From the NCBI GenBank assembly GCA_022563855.1, contig JADFMN010000009.1:92074-156073 (forward strand): a stretch of 64,000 bases of DNA, read 5' to 3'. The DNA is from Armatimonadota bacterium (GTDB lineage: Bacteria > Armatimonadota > Fimbriimonadia > Fimbriimonadales > Fimbriimonadaceae). Below, piece by piece: positions 46,866 through 56,349 of this stretch. Under the pieces are notes generated by a model. It made no database searches. It was given only the letters and a program-made list of their open reading frames with translations, and was not told the DNA's origin. The number at the start of each line of letters is the position of its first letter. The first letter of the stretch is position 1. The position numbers and the translations under genes are program-made.

Positions 46866-47521
46866 TATAAGTCATATAGGACTTATAAGACTTATATGTC
46901 GTATCCTTGCGGCAAAGGCGCGAACCATGAACGAAGACAGAGAGAAACTGATCAAGCCGCACGGCGGCTACAAGGATTTGGAGGCTTACAAGCTCTCTGA
47001 AATCATCTACGACGCCACGGTCAAGTTCACTGCGCGCTTCATCGACAGACGCTCGCGGACCGTCGATCAAATGGTACAAGCCGCACGAAGCGGAAAGCAG
47101 AACATCGCAGAAGGGAGCATGGCTTCGGGCACGTCGAGCAAGTTCGAGATCAAACTCATCAGCGTAGCTCGCGCTAGCTTGGAAGAACTGCTCTTAGACT
47201 ATCAAGACTTCCTCAGACAAAACGACCACGAACTCTGGCCCAAAGACCATCCGAAGGCGGAGTACATCAGAAAGATGGCTTACAACAAGGATAAGTCGTA
47301 TAAGACGTATAGGACGTATATCGAAGAGAAGAGCCGGGAGACAGCCGCCAACACAATGGTTTGCGTCATCCACCAGGCGAACTTCCTCCTCGACCGGCTC
47401 ATGAAAGAGCTGGAAAAATCCTTCATCGAAGCAGGGGGATTCACCGAACGCATGCACGGCGTCAGATCGCAGAATCGAGAAAGGTGATCAGATAGGACCT
47501 ATTTGTCTTATAGGTCGTATC
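46866..47521. mobile_element. Second four-helix-bundle element with 9-nt repeat arms
   Basis: Left arm 46866-46906 is four 9-nt units of the form TATAAGTCA / TATAGGACT / TATAAGACT / TATATGTCG. The right side (about 47491-47521) carries units ATAGGACC, TATTTGTCT, TATAGGTCG and can pair with the left arm (about 21 of 27 bases complementary). A third cluster of the same units lies inside the gene (47290-47320), where it encodes SYKTYRTYIEEK. Confidence 0.55.
46927..47487 (+). CDS. Four-helix-bundle protein of the S23-related (suffix-domain) type
   Basis: 186 residues. Core DLEAYKLSEIIYDATVKFTARFI...TVDQMVQAARSGKQNIAEGSMASGTSSKFEIKLISVARASLEELLLDYQDFLRQ parallels the S23 bundle, but the protein carries a C-terminal half (after KSYKTYRTYIEEK, residues ~120-135) with TAANTMVCVIHQANFLLDRLMKELEKSFIEAGGFTERM, the four-helix-bundle suffix arrangement. 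The KTYRTY stretch is encoded by 9-nt units identical to those flanking the gene. Located directly after the groEL terminator. Function unknown. Confidence 0.8.
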   Translation: MNEDREKLIKPHGGYKDLEAYKLSEIIYDATVKFTARFIDRRSRTVDQMVQAARSGKQNIAEGSMASGTSSKFEIKLISVARASLEELLLDYQDFLRQNDHELWPKDHPKAEYIRKMAYNKDKSYKTYRTYIEEKSRETAANTMVCVIHQANFLLDRLMKELEKSFIEAGGFTERMHGVRSQNRER

Positions 47522-47564
47522 AAAAACTATCCTAACACACGATGCAGTCTGAATTTCCGCGCTG

Positions 47565-48551
47565 CTACTTCACGATAGCTTCAGCAGACGCGTCCTCATG
47601 GTACGGAAGCGCGTCCGACTCATTGAGCGAAAGCCGCTCGTTGATCGCGCGCAGATAATGGTCGAGACCGATCTCGGCACCGGGGCGGAAGCCGGGGGTG
47701 GAGATGACCTGGGCCAGAACGCTGTCGACCCCGCGATGAGCCATGCCGCGCGGAAGGTACACGAGGTCGCCGACCCGCAAGGGAGTCTCTGCAAGCAAAC
47801 CAGCAGCCTGTGCAGCGGTAACAGAACCGGGGTCCTCGATCAGATCGACGCTCATGCTCGTGATGATGCGCGCCTCGGGCTGGACCATCTGAACGAGATA
47901 GAACTCGTCGAAGCCGCCGTCGATCGGGTGGTAGTGCGTGAAGGAGTCGGTGATCCTAACGCGGTGCGCGTTGAGGGCGTGGTACGTGTATGGGCCGACG
48001 GAGTCGAGCCACGTGAGCAGTATGCGGCGGTAAGCGCCGGTCTCGGTGGCACAGCCGCCAACGACGTCAGTGATGTTGTCGTCCCAGTCCGGCCGGATGA
48101 ACGTCGGAAGCTCGTCAGGGAACGGCTCGGGAACCGTGAAGGCAAGGAAGTCTGTCGGCACATCGACACTGACCGACTCCCCCGGACGGAGGATGAGGAT
48201 GTCTCCGACATCAATGTCGGAACTGTGACCATCGGGCTCGACGGTCGCGACAGAGGCGTACCGCTGGACGAACACGACCCTACTGGTGTCTTCTGGCTCT
48301 AGCTCGGACGTTGCCGCGTGCCATGCGATGTCGTATCCCGGGTTGTTCTCGCGGAAAGCCGTCCGAATCTTCAAGAACGAACCGTCGTCCGAAGACTCGA
48401 GGTTGGCGACGAGCGGCGCGTGATTCGGCATTACCTGTATGACCTGTCCGCTTTCAATATAGCCGCTCTCGACTAGAGCGCAACCGAATAGAATCCAGAG
48501 GCTCGCGGAAACGGCGAGTGCGGATCGGACGAAAGAGCGGTGTGCTTTCAT
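47565..48551 (-). CDS. Cupin-domain lipoprotein
   Basis: 328 residues. Signal with lipobox SLWILFGC (Cys ~24) predicts lipidation. A C-terminal cupin core is visible: FTHYHPIDGGFDEFYLVQMVQPEAR with the HxH...E ligand set, then LRVGDLVYLPRGMAHRGVDSVLAQVISTPGFRPG with the final His of the metal site. The N-terminal half is a second, less clear beta domain (GDILILRPGESVSVDVPTDFLAF), probably a bicupin. Likely outer-leaflet enzyme or sensor; substrate unknown. Confidence 0.75.
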   Translation of the reverse strand: MKAHRSFVRSALAVSASLWILFGCALVESGYIESGQVIQVMPNHAPLVANLESSDDGSFLKIRTAFRENNPGYDIAWHAATSELEPEDTSRVVFVQRYASVATVEPDGHSSDIDVGDILILRPGESVSVDVPTDFLAFTVPEPFPDELPTFIRPDWDDNITDVVGGCATETGAYRRILLTWLDSVGPYTYHALNAHRVRITDSFTHYHPIDGGFDEFYLVQMVQPEARIITSMSVDLIEDPGSVTAAQAAGLLAETPLRVGDLVYLPRGMAHRGVDSVLAQVISTPGFRPGAEIGLDHYLRAINERLSLNESDALPYHEDASAEAIVK

Positions 48552-48742
48552 ATGGTCAGTCCTTCGCTATGAAGAGTGAAGTATACCGGCGCGAGCCCTT
48601 GATTAGGCATTGTCTGTCCGAGCCGCCGAAGGGCGGTAGCATGCCCGCCATGGGAGTGTCAATGAGGTGCGCTGCGGACAAACTCTTCGAACCTGACCGT
48701 GGCACACCGGATTGGCACACGCCATCAAGCGCCCCAGTCTTG

Positions 48743-48748
48743 TACAAT
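48743..48748 (+). promoter_or_regulatory. -10 box TACAAT, leaderless type
   Basis: TACAAT 7 nt before the ATG at 48756; the upstream ATG at 48747 overlaps the box, supporting 48756 as the start. Confidence 0.5.
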
Positions 48749-48755
48749 GACTGTC

Positions 48756-49835
48756 ATGAGGGAACAGTGGCTCGGACGGGCCGTGGTGTTGGCATCGATC
48801 ATGGCGCTTGCCGTCGCGGGATGCAGGAATTATCAGCAGCCGCTGGCTCAAGACGCAGCCGAAAAACAACAGCTTCCAAGAATTGCCTACGGCCAGGATT
48901 TAGACCCGTCGACGCGGCCGATCGTCGAGCTCGACAGGTTCAAGGACGCTGAGATCATCAGCGTGACGGAGTACCTGACAAGCTTCGGCGGCGCGCTTGC
49001 GATCAACCGCGTCCATCGCCTCACGTACAAAGCCGATTACGAAGAAGAAGTCGCTTTGTGGCGCGAGATCTTTCCCGAGTCCGAAGGCTGGAGGGTCGAG
49101 TATGTCATTTCGAACGAGATCATCATCGGAAAGGACTATAGGGATGGCAAGGTCGCTGGGCACGCGATGATCTTGGAGCCCGGGACGTACGAGCGAGACG
49201 AGACGGCCCACGCAAACACGGTCAAGGTCGAGGATTACGACTACGTCCGGATCGCGCTGAACGAGTACGAGTGGCCGGATCAGAAAGAGCCTCTCGCGTC
49301 CATTGTGGCGCTCACCGCCAGATACGATCAGTACATAGATATACCAGTGCCGAGTTCTGCCGTGCTAGACAGCTGGAAGCAGAGTGAGAAGGGTGGAAAG
49401 ACGAACTTCACGTTCAGTTTCAAAGAAGAGCGCGACGACGCGGACGGTTCCTTCCACATGTTAGAGCTGTGGCTGAAGAAGGGCAGTCAGACCAACGTTG
49501 TCGTGGTGCAGTTGAGCAAGGACTTCCCACGCGTGCCTGGGCTCGCCGCCACGACCAAGGGCATAGCTCTTTTGCTCGATGACGAGTCGGTCGTCGACCG
49601 GCTTGCTGTCGAGTTCGATGGAGCCTCAGTTACTGTGGAGATGTCGGACTCCGACGGCTGGGACCTGTGCCTCGCGATCAGCCGATGGGCTCCCGCAACC
49701 GTAAGGTCCCCGTACGAGCGGCCAGAACTGATCTACGTCCGGATTTCGTCGATCAAAATGGCTCCAGAAAAACTTGACATCGTCCGGCCGAACTTGTGGC
49801 TGTTCTATAAGCCCGTGCAAGACGCAAGTTTCTAG
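48756..49835 (+). CDS. Predicted lipoprotein, uncharacterised
   Basis: 359 residues from the ATG at 48756. Signal REQWLGRAVVLASIMALAVAGC with lipobox AVAGC. The rest is beta-rich with alternating strands and charged turns; no domain recognised. Two beta-sheet halves can be guessed (EIISVTEYLTSFGGALAINRVHRLTYKADYEEEV and FTFSFKEERDDADGSFHMLELWLKKGSQTNVVVVQL). Followed by a spacer with repeat copies, then the VWA gene 228 nt downstream. Confidence 0.7.
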   Translation: MREQWLGRAVVLASIMALAVAGCRNYQQPLAQDAAEKQQLPRIAYGQDLDPSTRPIVELDRFKDAEIISVTEYLTSFGGALAINRVHRLTYKADYEEEVALWREIFPESEGWRVEYVISNEIIIGKDYRDGKVAGHAMILEPGTYERDETAHANTVKVEDYDYVRIALNEYEWPDQKEPLASIVALTARYDQYIDIPVPSSAVLDSWKQSEKGGKTNFTFSFKEERDDADGSFHMLELWLKKGSQTNVVVVQLSKDFPRVPGLAATTKGIALLLDDESVVDRLAVEFDGASVTVEMSDSDGWDLCLAISRWAPATVRSPYERPELIYVRISSIKMAPEKLDIVRPNLWLFYKPVQDASF

Positions 49836-50062
49836 TCGTGCGATCGCCGTTAGAACGGCAATGTGTGCCACGGTCAGGCCCGATACGGTTTGTAGGTGCC
49901 GCCAAGCAGACCCCTTGGCTCTACTGGCTGTTCTCGGCGGACGACAAGACACTCGACACCTGTGCGTAACTCCGCCATCGCCCTGCGCGTCCGATTAGCA
50001 GGAGTCCCTGGAAACGGAGCCGCATGCGGTTTGCTCCGGTCTTAGGGCAGTGAGTGAAACAA

Positions 50063-52042
50063 ATGTCGCAAACAGTGAAAAAGGCACGAAGCGTGGGTAT
50101 TTGCACGGCCCTCTTCGCGTCGATCGTTCTTCTCGTCCTGCCGTGCATAGGCACCGCGCAAGATGGCACCTCGACCGCCTCAGCGGCCAGAACCCGCTAT
50201 CTGGGGAGCTTGGGAGTGATCCCAGGTTCGCGCGAAATCGCGGTCGAAGACTTCGTCAACTACCACCGCCACGAGATCGGCCGTCCGAGAGCGGGAGAAG
50301 CCGTCGGGCTCGATGTCCGTTGGAGCAGCGACTTGATGTCCGAAGGGAGCGTGTTTCTGCAAGTGGGTCTCAGCACCTCGCTCCTGAATGACAGGCAAGA
50401 CAGGAAGCCAGTCAACCTCTCTCTGGTCATCGACAAGAGCGGTTCGATGGCAGAAACGAACAAGATGACGCGCGTGAAGTCGGCCCTGCTGACCCTCGTC
50501 ACCAAACTCCGGGAGACCGACGTGCTCTCGATCGTCGTCTTTGACTCAGAAGCGCACGTCCTGTTGCCAGCGGCGCGCCTGACAAACAAGCAGGCCGTCA
50601 AAAACGCAATCCGCGGCATCCAGCCCGGAGGTTTTACGAACATCGACGCAGGGCTGTCGCTCGGATACCAGGAGGCGCTCAAGCAGTACCGGAAGGACGC
50701 AACCAACCGCGTTATCCTGCTGACCGATGGCATCGCGAACCGGGGCGTGACCGACCCGGACCAGATCGCCAAGGGATCGCTCGTGTACAACGACCGCGGC
50801 ATCGACCTCAGCACGATCGGAGTCGGACAGGACCTGAACCACGACCTCCTCAGGACGCTCGCAAGCAGCGGACGTGGGCTGTTCCACTTCGTGGCAAACG
50901 CACAAGACATCGAAAAGGTGTTCTCGAAAGAGGTCCAGAGCCTGCTGTCCCCGGTCGCGGTGGAGCCGAACGTCGAGATCGAGTTTCCACGCGGGTTCCA
51001 GATCGAAAAGGTCTACGGATACGACCCAAAAATCCGCGGGAACAAAGTCAGCATCAAGCTCGACAACATGAACAGCGGGATGACCGAGGTAGTCCTGATC
51101 CGGTTCAAGCCAAATGCCGGAACCAAACGCACCTCGCGCGTGCCGGTGAAGGTCAAACTCACGTACTACGACCTCGACCGCAAGAAGCAGGTGACCAAGA
51201 CCGAGGCGACGTCCGTGTCGTTCGACAACCGTGCGCTCGTGGACAGTTCCGTGGACAAGAACGCCACTATCGCCGTTCTGGCGCAGGCGATCCGGGACAT
51301 GGCCGAGTCGTACGAAGCCGGACGCGCGCACGAGGCGGAGCGCACGATAAGCAAAGCGATCTCGGCGGCTCATCACCGCTACCCGAACATGGAAGACCCC
51401 GACATCAGGCGGACCCTGGCGATTGCGGAGACGTACCAGCGCGCCTTGAGTGAATACGGCCGGGAGCGCGAGCCGTACAAGCGCTCTACCGCGCCGACAC
51501 GCCCGACCAAATCTGCCCCAAACCCCCTGCCCACAGGTGACTTCTCAACTGGAAACGCGGGCTTCGCTTCCGCGCTTAAATACACACCGCCGAGCAAGAA
51601 CTGCCTCTGGCAAATGGGCTACACAGTCGCGCCAAAGTGGAACGACCCGCTCCTGCACAGGCTGTTCATAACTTCAGAGGAGTATCGCGCTCCGAAGCGA
51701 CCGACAGGCAAGGAACAGGTCTTCTTCGCCAACGCGGGCGGCACCGACTCGCTCTTGCTGTGGACCGCAGTTGTGGGATGCAAGCCAAATACGACGTATA
51801 AGATCAGCTTTCAGAGCGTCAGCCTGAACGCTGGGCGCGAGTGGATTCCGACGTACGAGATACGGGTCGGCGGCGAGCGGAGCCAGCCACAGCCAGCGGG
51901 CTACGGCAAGTACGCCGAGATCAGCATGGTATGGCAGTCGGGCCCGACCTCCAGCACGACCATAAACATCGTGCGCATGCCGATACCGCACGGCGGCGGC
52001 CTGATCGCAATCGCCAACATCGAGATGGTCGAGGTCGATTGA
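50063..52042 (+). CDS. VWA-domain secreted protein (YfbK-like)
   Basis: About 659 residues from the ATG at 50063 (a GTG at 50054 is equally possible). Signal peptide SVGICTALFASIVLLVLPCIGTAQ. A von Willebrand A domain follows: the metal-ion site DKSGSM (DxSxS), then TDVLSIVVFDSEAHVLLPAARLTNK, GFTNIDAGL (Thr of MIDAS) and VILLTDGIANRGVTDP (Asp). It resembles the YfbK/DUF3520 arrangement (an N-terminal YHRHE element, VWA, then DUF3520-like region). The C-terminal ~200 residues (PSKNCLWQMGYTVAPKW ... YEIRVGGE) form an extra module like a CBM or FN-type fold. Extracellular adhesive role is inference. Confidence 0.82.
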   Translation: MSQTVKKARSVGICTALFASIVLLVLPCIGTAQDGTSTASAARTRYLGSLGVIPGSREIAVEDFVNYHRHEIGRPRAGEAVGLDVRWSSDLMSEGSVFLQVGLSTSLLNDRQDRKPVNLSLVIDKSGSMAETNKMTRVKSALLTLVTKLRETDVLSIVVFDSEAHVLLPAARLTNKQAVKNAIRGIQPGGFTNIDAGLSLGYQEALKQYRKDATNRVILLTDGIANRGVTDPDQIAKGSLVYNDRGIDLSTIGVGQDLNHDLLRTLASSGRGLFHFVANAQDIEKVFSKEVQSLLSPVAVEPNVEIEFPRGFQIEKVYGYDPKIRGNKVSIKLDNMNSGMTEVVLIRFKPNAGTKRTSRVPVKVKLTYYDLDRKKQVTKTEATSVSFDNRALVDSSVDKNATIAVLAQAIRDMAESYEAGRAHEAERTISKAISAAHHRYPNMEDPDIRRTLAIAETYQRALSEYGREREPYKRSTAPTRPTKSAPNPLPTGDFSTGNAGFASALKYTPPSKNCLWQMGYTVAPKWNDPLLHRLFITSEEYRAPKRPTGKEQVFFANAGGTDSLLLWTAVVGCKPNTTYKISFQSVSLNAGREWIPTYEIRVGGERSQPQPAGYGKYAEISMVWQSGPTSSTTINIVRMPIPHGGGLIAIANIEMVEVD

Positions 52043-52341
52043 CTGTGGAAGATCGTTCGTGGCAGTAACGAAACGGACAGTCGATCGATGGCCAAGGTCG
52101 CCCAGGAGGACGACCCTCTATTCGTCACGGTAGCCGGCAGACCGCGAAACTCGATGCAAGGCTGCGCCGGAATGCCTCTCGCGGCTGAGGTATGCGTGTC
52201 CTGACCCAAAGACTGCAACCGGAAAAAAGGCTATCGCAACACAGGCACGAGCCTGGTAATTATACTGGTGTTTGGCCAGCATCCGTCTGTCTTCGTGATA
52301 TAATGATTTCGGGAGAGCTTTTGTTTAGATCGGAGAGACAG
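52043..52341. repeat. Spacer with GGAGGACGACCC repeat copy
   Basis: No gene. GCCAAGGTCGCCCAGGAGGA-type element at 52091-52120; AT-rich DNA around 52255-52320; GGAGAG six bases before the ATG at 52342 is a ribosome site. Confidence 0.5.
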
Positions 52342-53526
52342 ATGAATAGAATATACATGGTGCGGGGCGTTGTCGCTTGCGCTACCCTCGTCGCACTTTC
52401 AACGACCGGCACCGCCGCTGATTTTTGGTTCAACTGGTCAGGCTCGCAGACGACCATCAACGCAGCATGGATGTCCGGCGGATATGGGTCTGGAATGACC
52501 AACGCAGAGCAAACGACCTTTAGGGGCATGGTCAAGTCAAATGTCGAAACGATCTACAACGGTTTTAACGCACCGATCTTTACGTCGATGCCAGGCGGCG
52601 TTTATGAGACGGTTCGACTCGGCGCGACGACGTCCTCGAACTCGCTGCTCGGGAGTGCGGAGCGCGTCGACTGGCGCAACCGTTTCAAGGACGACATTGC
52701 AAGCATATACATCGCGAACTTCGGGTTTACAGTGAACGCCGGTGCTTTTTCTCGAGCGACCAACATCAACAGACTTGCAAACGGCGTCGCTGGTACTACC
52801 GCGCACGAGATGGGGCACAACCTTGGTCTGCAGCACTACGACACCTATGGCGTAGACAATATCCAAGCCCCGACTTACAACGTATTTGGACAGCAGAACA
52901 GGCACATCATGGCAACCGGTTCAACTGGCCTGACCCGTAGCGGAAGGGTCGTGCCGCGCACTCTCAACCCTCTCGAAAAACTCAAATTAGAGTACGCCGA
53001 TGGCGTTGCGCCGACTCTCGGAACTACGATCGCAGAGGCGGCCGGGTTCAAGGGCTCCTTCGGCACCGCACAGGCGATCTTTGGCGATCCACTTCCGCTC
53101 TCCGGGATTACCGCCGTCAACATCCGAGGATCGCTCGCCAACTCTGGCGAAGTCGATATGTATTCGTTCACCGCCGACGCCGGATCGCTGTTGAAGGCGA
53201 ACACGATGTCGCGTCGTTGGTTCAGCAATCCGGTTGATACGACGTTGACTCTCTACGACGATTCGGGCAACGTACTCTTTAGCGACGATGACATCTACTA
53301 CTCGCGCAACTCGTTCATGAACGGCATCGGGTTCCGCAGTTTGGATACGCTGATCCTCAACTATCAGGCGCAGTACACTGGAACGTACTACATGGCACTC
53401 GGTGGATTCGATGGTGGCAACTACGATCTGCTCATGGGTGGGCTGAACCCCGTTCCAGAGCCAGCGACCATGGCCGTGCTCGGTCTTGGCGTGCTAGCGC
53501 TGATACGACGCAGACGAAAGCGCTGA
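52342..53526 (+). CDS. PEP-CTERM metzincin-type zinc metalloprotease
   Basis: 394 residues from the ATG at 52342; earlier starts lack conserved sequence. Signal peptide RGVVACATLVALSTTGTAA. The zinc site HEMGHNLGLQH at residues 155-165 is a complete HExxHxxGxxH, with IMATGSTGLTR a likely Met-turn. C-terminal module (SGEVDMYSFTADAGSLLKANTMS) has the look of a pre-peptidase C-terminal domain. The tail PVPEPATMAVLGLGVLALIRRRRKR is a PEP-CTERM signal (PEP, membrane segment, Arg-rich end). Exported and probably surface-anchored protease. Ends at an ideal terminator. Confidence 0.88.
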   Translation: MNRIYMVRGVVACATLVALSTTGTAADFWFNWSGSQTTINAAWMSGGYGSGMTNAEQTTFRGMVKSNVETIYNGFNAPIFTSMPGGVYETVRLGATTSSNSLLGSAERVDWRNRFKDDIASIYIANFGFTVNAGAFSRATNINRLANGVAGTTAHEMGHNLGLQHYDTYGVDNIQAPTYNVFGQQNRHIMATGSTGLTRSGRVVPRTLNPLEKLKLEYADGVAPTLGTTIAEAAGFKGSFGTAQAIFGDPLPLSGITAVNIRGSLANSGEVDMYSFTADAGSLLKANTMSRRWFSNPVDTTLTLYDDSGNVLFSDDDIYYSRNSFMNGIGFRSLDTLILNYQAQYTGTYYMALGGFDGGNYDLLMGGLNPVPEPATMAVLGLGVLALIRRRRKR

Positions 53527-53545
53527 GCTTAATTCTGATCGAGAG

Positions 53546-53576
53546 AAGATCCTGCCACATCGGGCAGGATCTTTTT
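53546..53576 (+). terminator. Intrinsic terminator
   Basis: AAGATCCTGCC (53546-53556) pairs fully with GGCAGGATCTT (53563-53573) around a 6-nt loop, followed by TTT. Confidence 0.85.
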
Positions 53577-53970
53577 CGTACCGAACGTCTCGTTCTTTAA
53601 GCGGTAAGTACGTGATCGCGACGACCCTCCATATGGACGTGCCACACCGTCAAGTTCGGGACCACGGACAAACCCTTCGGGCCTGACCGTGGCACACTTG
53701 CCTTGGACTGAGAGTCCGCGCTCCGAATCCCTCTCCCGGCCTGCCGACTATCGCTTGTCCCATGTACTCGTGGCCGGGGGAGGTTAGGAGGGGGCCGAAG
53801 CGACGCTTATGCCAGAGCGCGGTGTCGCAGGATCCTATCCTTCGTCAAGCTCAGGACAGGCTCGCTCAGGATGACGTGCCACCCGCAACGCACGGACAAT
53901 CCCTTCGGGCCTGACCGTGGCGCACCGAATTGCTCCGGCTCCCCCTCCTCCTGCACCGGAGGAGGAGGGG
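53577..53970. repeat. Gene-free spacer dense in dispersed repeats
   Basis: Contains GCGACGACCCTCCAT (53619-53632), CACGGACAAACCCTTCGGGC..TGACCGTGGCACAC (53663-53697), GGACTGAGAGTCC (53706-53718), a CTCTCCCGGCCTGCC ... GGCCGGGGGAGGTTAGGAGG pair (53734-53794), a TTCGTCAAGCTCAGGACAGG copy (53841-53875) and another CGGACA...CTGACCGTGGCGCAC copy (53892-53926), then CT/GA-rich inverted blocks (53940-53970). No gene. Confidence 0.65.
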
Positions 53971-55335
53971 TTAGGGGGTGGAGGTCTGGTCTTCCAGACC
54001 CTCTTCAGAGATCAGCCACGCCAGCAGCGCCATCGCCATCGCGCCCATCTCCAGCTCGCGCGCGTTGACTTTGTCGATCGTGTCGTTCCGCGAGTGGTGG
54101 TAGTCGAAGTACCGCTGATTGTCGGGTCGCAGGCCGAACAGCGTCGTGCCGAGCGGCCCGAGCGGGTTGATGTCGGCGCCCCCTCCGCCAGGAGTAAATC
54201 GCTCGATACCAAATACTTGAAAAAGAGGCGCCCACTCCTGCACGCGCTCGAGCTTCGACTCCGTGACGCTAAACGCCCGCGGCATAAAGCCGCCTGCGTC
54301 CGATTCGATCGCCGCGTAGTGGACCTCGTCGGCGTTCGCCGCCATCTCAGCGTAAGCCGTCGCACCGCGCAGACCGTTCTCCTCGTTCATGAACGCCACG
54401 ACGCGGATCGTGCGCTTCGGTCTCAGCCCCAACTCCTTCAGCAGTCGCAGAGCCTCCAAGGCTTGCGTTACCCCGGCGCCGTCGTCGTGCGCGCCCTGGC
54501 CCAAGTCCCAGCTATCGAGGTGCCCGCCCATGACGATCACTTCGTTCGGCATCTCCGATCCTACGATCTCGCCCAATACGTTGGCCGACGGCTCGTCCGG
54601 CAGGCTTCTACAGCTAAGCTCGAGGCGAACAGTGACCGGACCTCTCTTGAGAGCCGCGCTCAGCCGGTCAGCGCTCTGAATGCCGAGCGCCGCAGCCGGA
54701 ATCCGGCGGCCTTCCGAGTACCGCATCGCGCCCGTGTGCGGCTCGTCGTCCTTGGCCAGCGTCATGGATCGCACAAGCACGGCGACGGCGCCGGACTTCG
54801 CCGCGGCGGACGCACCGCCGGAACGCTGATCGACCGTGCCGCCGTACGCCGCGAAAGTCGTCGGCAGCGTCGGATCGAACCCGCGGTTGAAAAAGACGAT
54901 CTTGCCCTTGCCGCGCTCCCCGAGGTTCTCCGCCTCCTCAAGCGACTTAACCTCGACAACTTCGGCCTCGATGCCTCCGACGGGCGTTCCAACGCTACCC
55001 CCGAGCGCGCAGATCGAGAGCCCATGCACCCGGTCGTCGCTGACGATGATAGCAGCCCGCTCGGTAGCGCCTCGCACCCAGTGCGGGACCATGCACCGTA
55101 TTTGGCGGATGTTGCTCAGCCCGATCTCGTCCATCTGCAACGCGGTCCAGATGACGGCTCTCGCGGCCTCCGGCGAACCGCTCAGCCGACCGCCGATGGT
55201 AGTGCAAAGCTCGTACAACATCTCATATGCGCCGAGATCGGTCAGCCCGCGCGCCAGCAGGCGGTCTGCTACGTTTTGCGGTTCGTTCGGCAGTGGGGAA
55301 GGGAGCACCAGGGCGGCCAAAAGCGCGACAGTCAT
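53971..55335 (-). CDS. Secreted M28-family zinc peptidase (second)
   Basis: 454 residues. Signal segment MTVALLAALVLPSPLP. M28 metal ligands: GGHLDSWDLGQGAHDDGAG (His, Asp, bridging Asp), FMNEENGLRG (Glu-Glu), ESDAGGF (Asp) and YHHSRNDTIDK (His). A PA-type domain lies before (VGGIEAEVVEV). It differs from the M28 gene at 5223 in sequence and arrangement, so a separate duplication or acquisition. TAGCCT stands seven bases before the ATG. The C terminus converges on repeat DNA. Confidence 0.88.
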   Translation of the reverse strand: MTVALLAALVLPSPLPNEPQNVADRLLARGLTDLGAYEMLYELCTTIGGRLSGSPEAARAVIWTALQMDEIGLSNIRQIRCMVPHWVRGATERAAIIVSDDRVHGLSICALGGSVGTPVGGIEAEVVEVKSLEEAENLGERGKGKIVFFNRGFDPTLPTTFAAYGGTVDQRSGGASAAAKSGAVAVLVRSMTLAKDDEPHTGAMRYSEGRRIPAAALGIQSADRLSAALKRGPVTVRLELSCRSLPDEPSANVLGEIVGSEMPNEVIVMGGHLDSWDLGQGAHDDGAGVTQALEALRLLKELGLRPKRTIRVVAFMNEENGLRGATAYAEMAANADEVHYAAIESDAGGFMPRAFSVTESKLERVQEWAPLFQVFGIERFTPGGGGADINPLGPLGTTLFGLRPDNQRYFDYHHSRNDTIDKVNARELEMGAMAMALLAWLISEEGLEDQTSTP

Positions 55336-55342
55336 GGCAGTA

Positions 55343-55348
55343 AGGCTA
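55343..55348 (-). promoter_or_regulatory. -10 box TAGCCT, leaderless type
   Basis: Minus-strand TAGCCT, 7 nt before the ATG at 55335. Confidence 0.4.
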
Positions 55349-55392
55349 CCTCTCCGATCGGAGAGGATCTATCGAAACGGCGTCGGGCGATG

Positions 55393-56199
55393 TCAGGATC
55401 GACCCAGAATCTCGAGCCAGCGCTTCCAGGCGGCGTCGCGCCCTGCGGCGTTCGCCGCCTGTGCTCCCGGTTGTTGGCCGCTTCGCATGAATCCGTGGCC
55501 GGCGCCGTCGTAGATCTCGGGTTCGTACGTCTTGTTCGCGCTCTTCATCAACGATTCGCTCGCGGGTATAGACGCGTTGACCCGGTTGTCGCGGCCGCCG
55601 TAGAATCCGTACACTGGTGACTTGATACGGTCGATTGCGGAGGCGTCAGTCGGCCCCGTTCCGTAGAAAACGAACGCTGCTGACAGATCGTCGCGGTTGG
55701 TCGCAAAACGGAAAGTCTGCGAGCCGCCCCAACAGAATCCGGCCACTGAGACCTTGCCGTTGGCGCTTGCGATCGCCTTGCCGTATTCACAGGCAGCGTT
55801 CAAGTCTGCGGTCACCTGTTCCGGCGGCAGGTTGCTTACCGCCTCACGCGCCGCGCCGGCGGTCTCAAAGTCGATCGAGCGCCCACCGCCATCGGCCATG
55901 CCCGATAACAGATCAGGGGCGATCACGATATAGCCTGCTTCGGCCAACTGATCGGCCATCCACATCACCCAATCAGTCATCCCCATGATTTCGTGAATCA
56001 ATACGATGACTTGGGTCTTGTCCTCGCGCTCCGGGTACACGATGAAGCACTTCACCGTTCGGTCGCCGTTCTGCACATTGACCCACTCCTGGTGCCTCGG
56101 CGATGCGTCAACGTGCTCTCGTGCCCACTCTTGTCCCCAAGTTAGAGATGCCAACAAGAGAGTTGTGGCGATCAACGTCGACTTAATGTGTGATGTCAT
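55393..56199 (-). CDS. Secreted dienelactone-hydrolase-family protein
   Basis: 268 residues with a signal peptide (IKSTLIATTLLLASLTWGQE). Alpha/beta hydrolase of the DLH type: IHEIMGMTDWVMWMADQLAEAGY, nucleophile Cys in GFCWGGSQTF, Asp in YGFYGGRDNRV and His in YDGAGHGFMR. The family hydrolyses cyclic or aryl esters; the signal sequence makes this copy periplasmic. TAGAAC lies seven bases before the ATG (one mismatch to the leaderless motif). Confidence 0.9.
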   Translation of the reverse strand: MTSHIKSTLIATTLLLASLTWGQEWAREHVDASPRHQEWVNVQNGDRTVKCFIVYPEREDKTQVIVLIHEIMGMTDWVMWMADQLAEAGYIVIAPDLLSGMADGGGRSIDFETAGAAREAVSNLPPEQVTADLNAACEYGKAIASANGKVSVAGFCWGGSQTFRFATNRDDLSAAFVFYGTGPTDASAIDRIKSPVYGFYGGRDNRVNASIPASESLMKSANKTYEPEIYDGAGHGFMRSGQQPGAQAANAAGRDAAWKRWLEILGRS

Positions 56200-56349
56200 G
56201 CGCTCGGTTCTACCCTATGGTAAACGCGTACTGCACCTGGCTGGACAGTATCAACTCCTTTATGCTGGCGATGCCGATCAGCGGTTCACCGTTCTCCGCA
56301 GTGACATCGGTGTCCAGTTTTCGGTAGCGCAGGAAGGCCAAGTCTCCGG

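Noticed and set aside
46866..46906. Possible CRISPR array or simple sequence repeat
   Set aside because: Units are 9 nt, contiguous, with no spacers; they are arms of the four-helix-bundle element.
53917..55620. Long plus-strand ORF (567 codons) opposite the second M28 peptidase
   Set aside because: It is an antisense frame of high-GC coding DNA; the protein is Arg/Ala/Asp-rich without motifs, while the minus strand has full M28 ligands.
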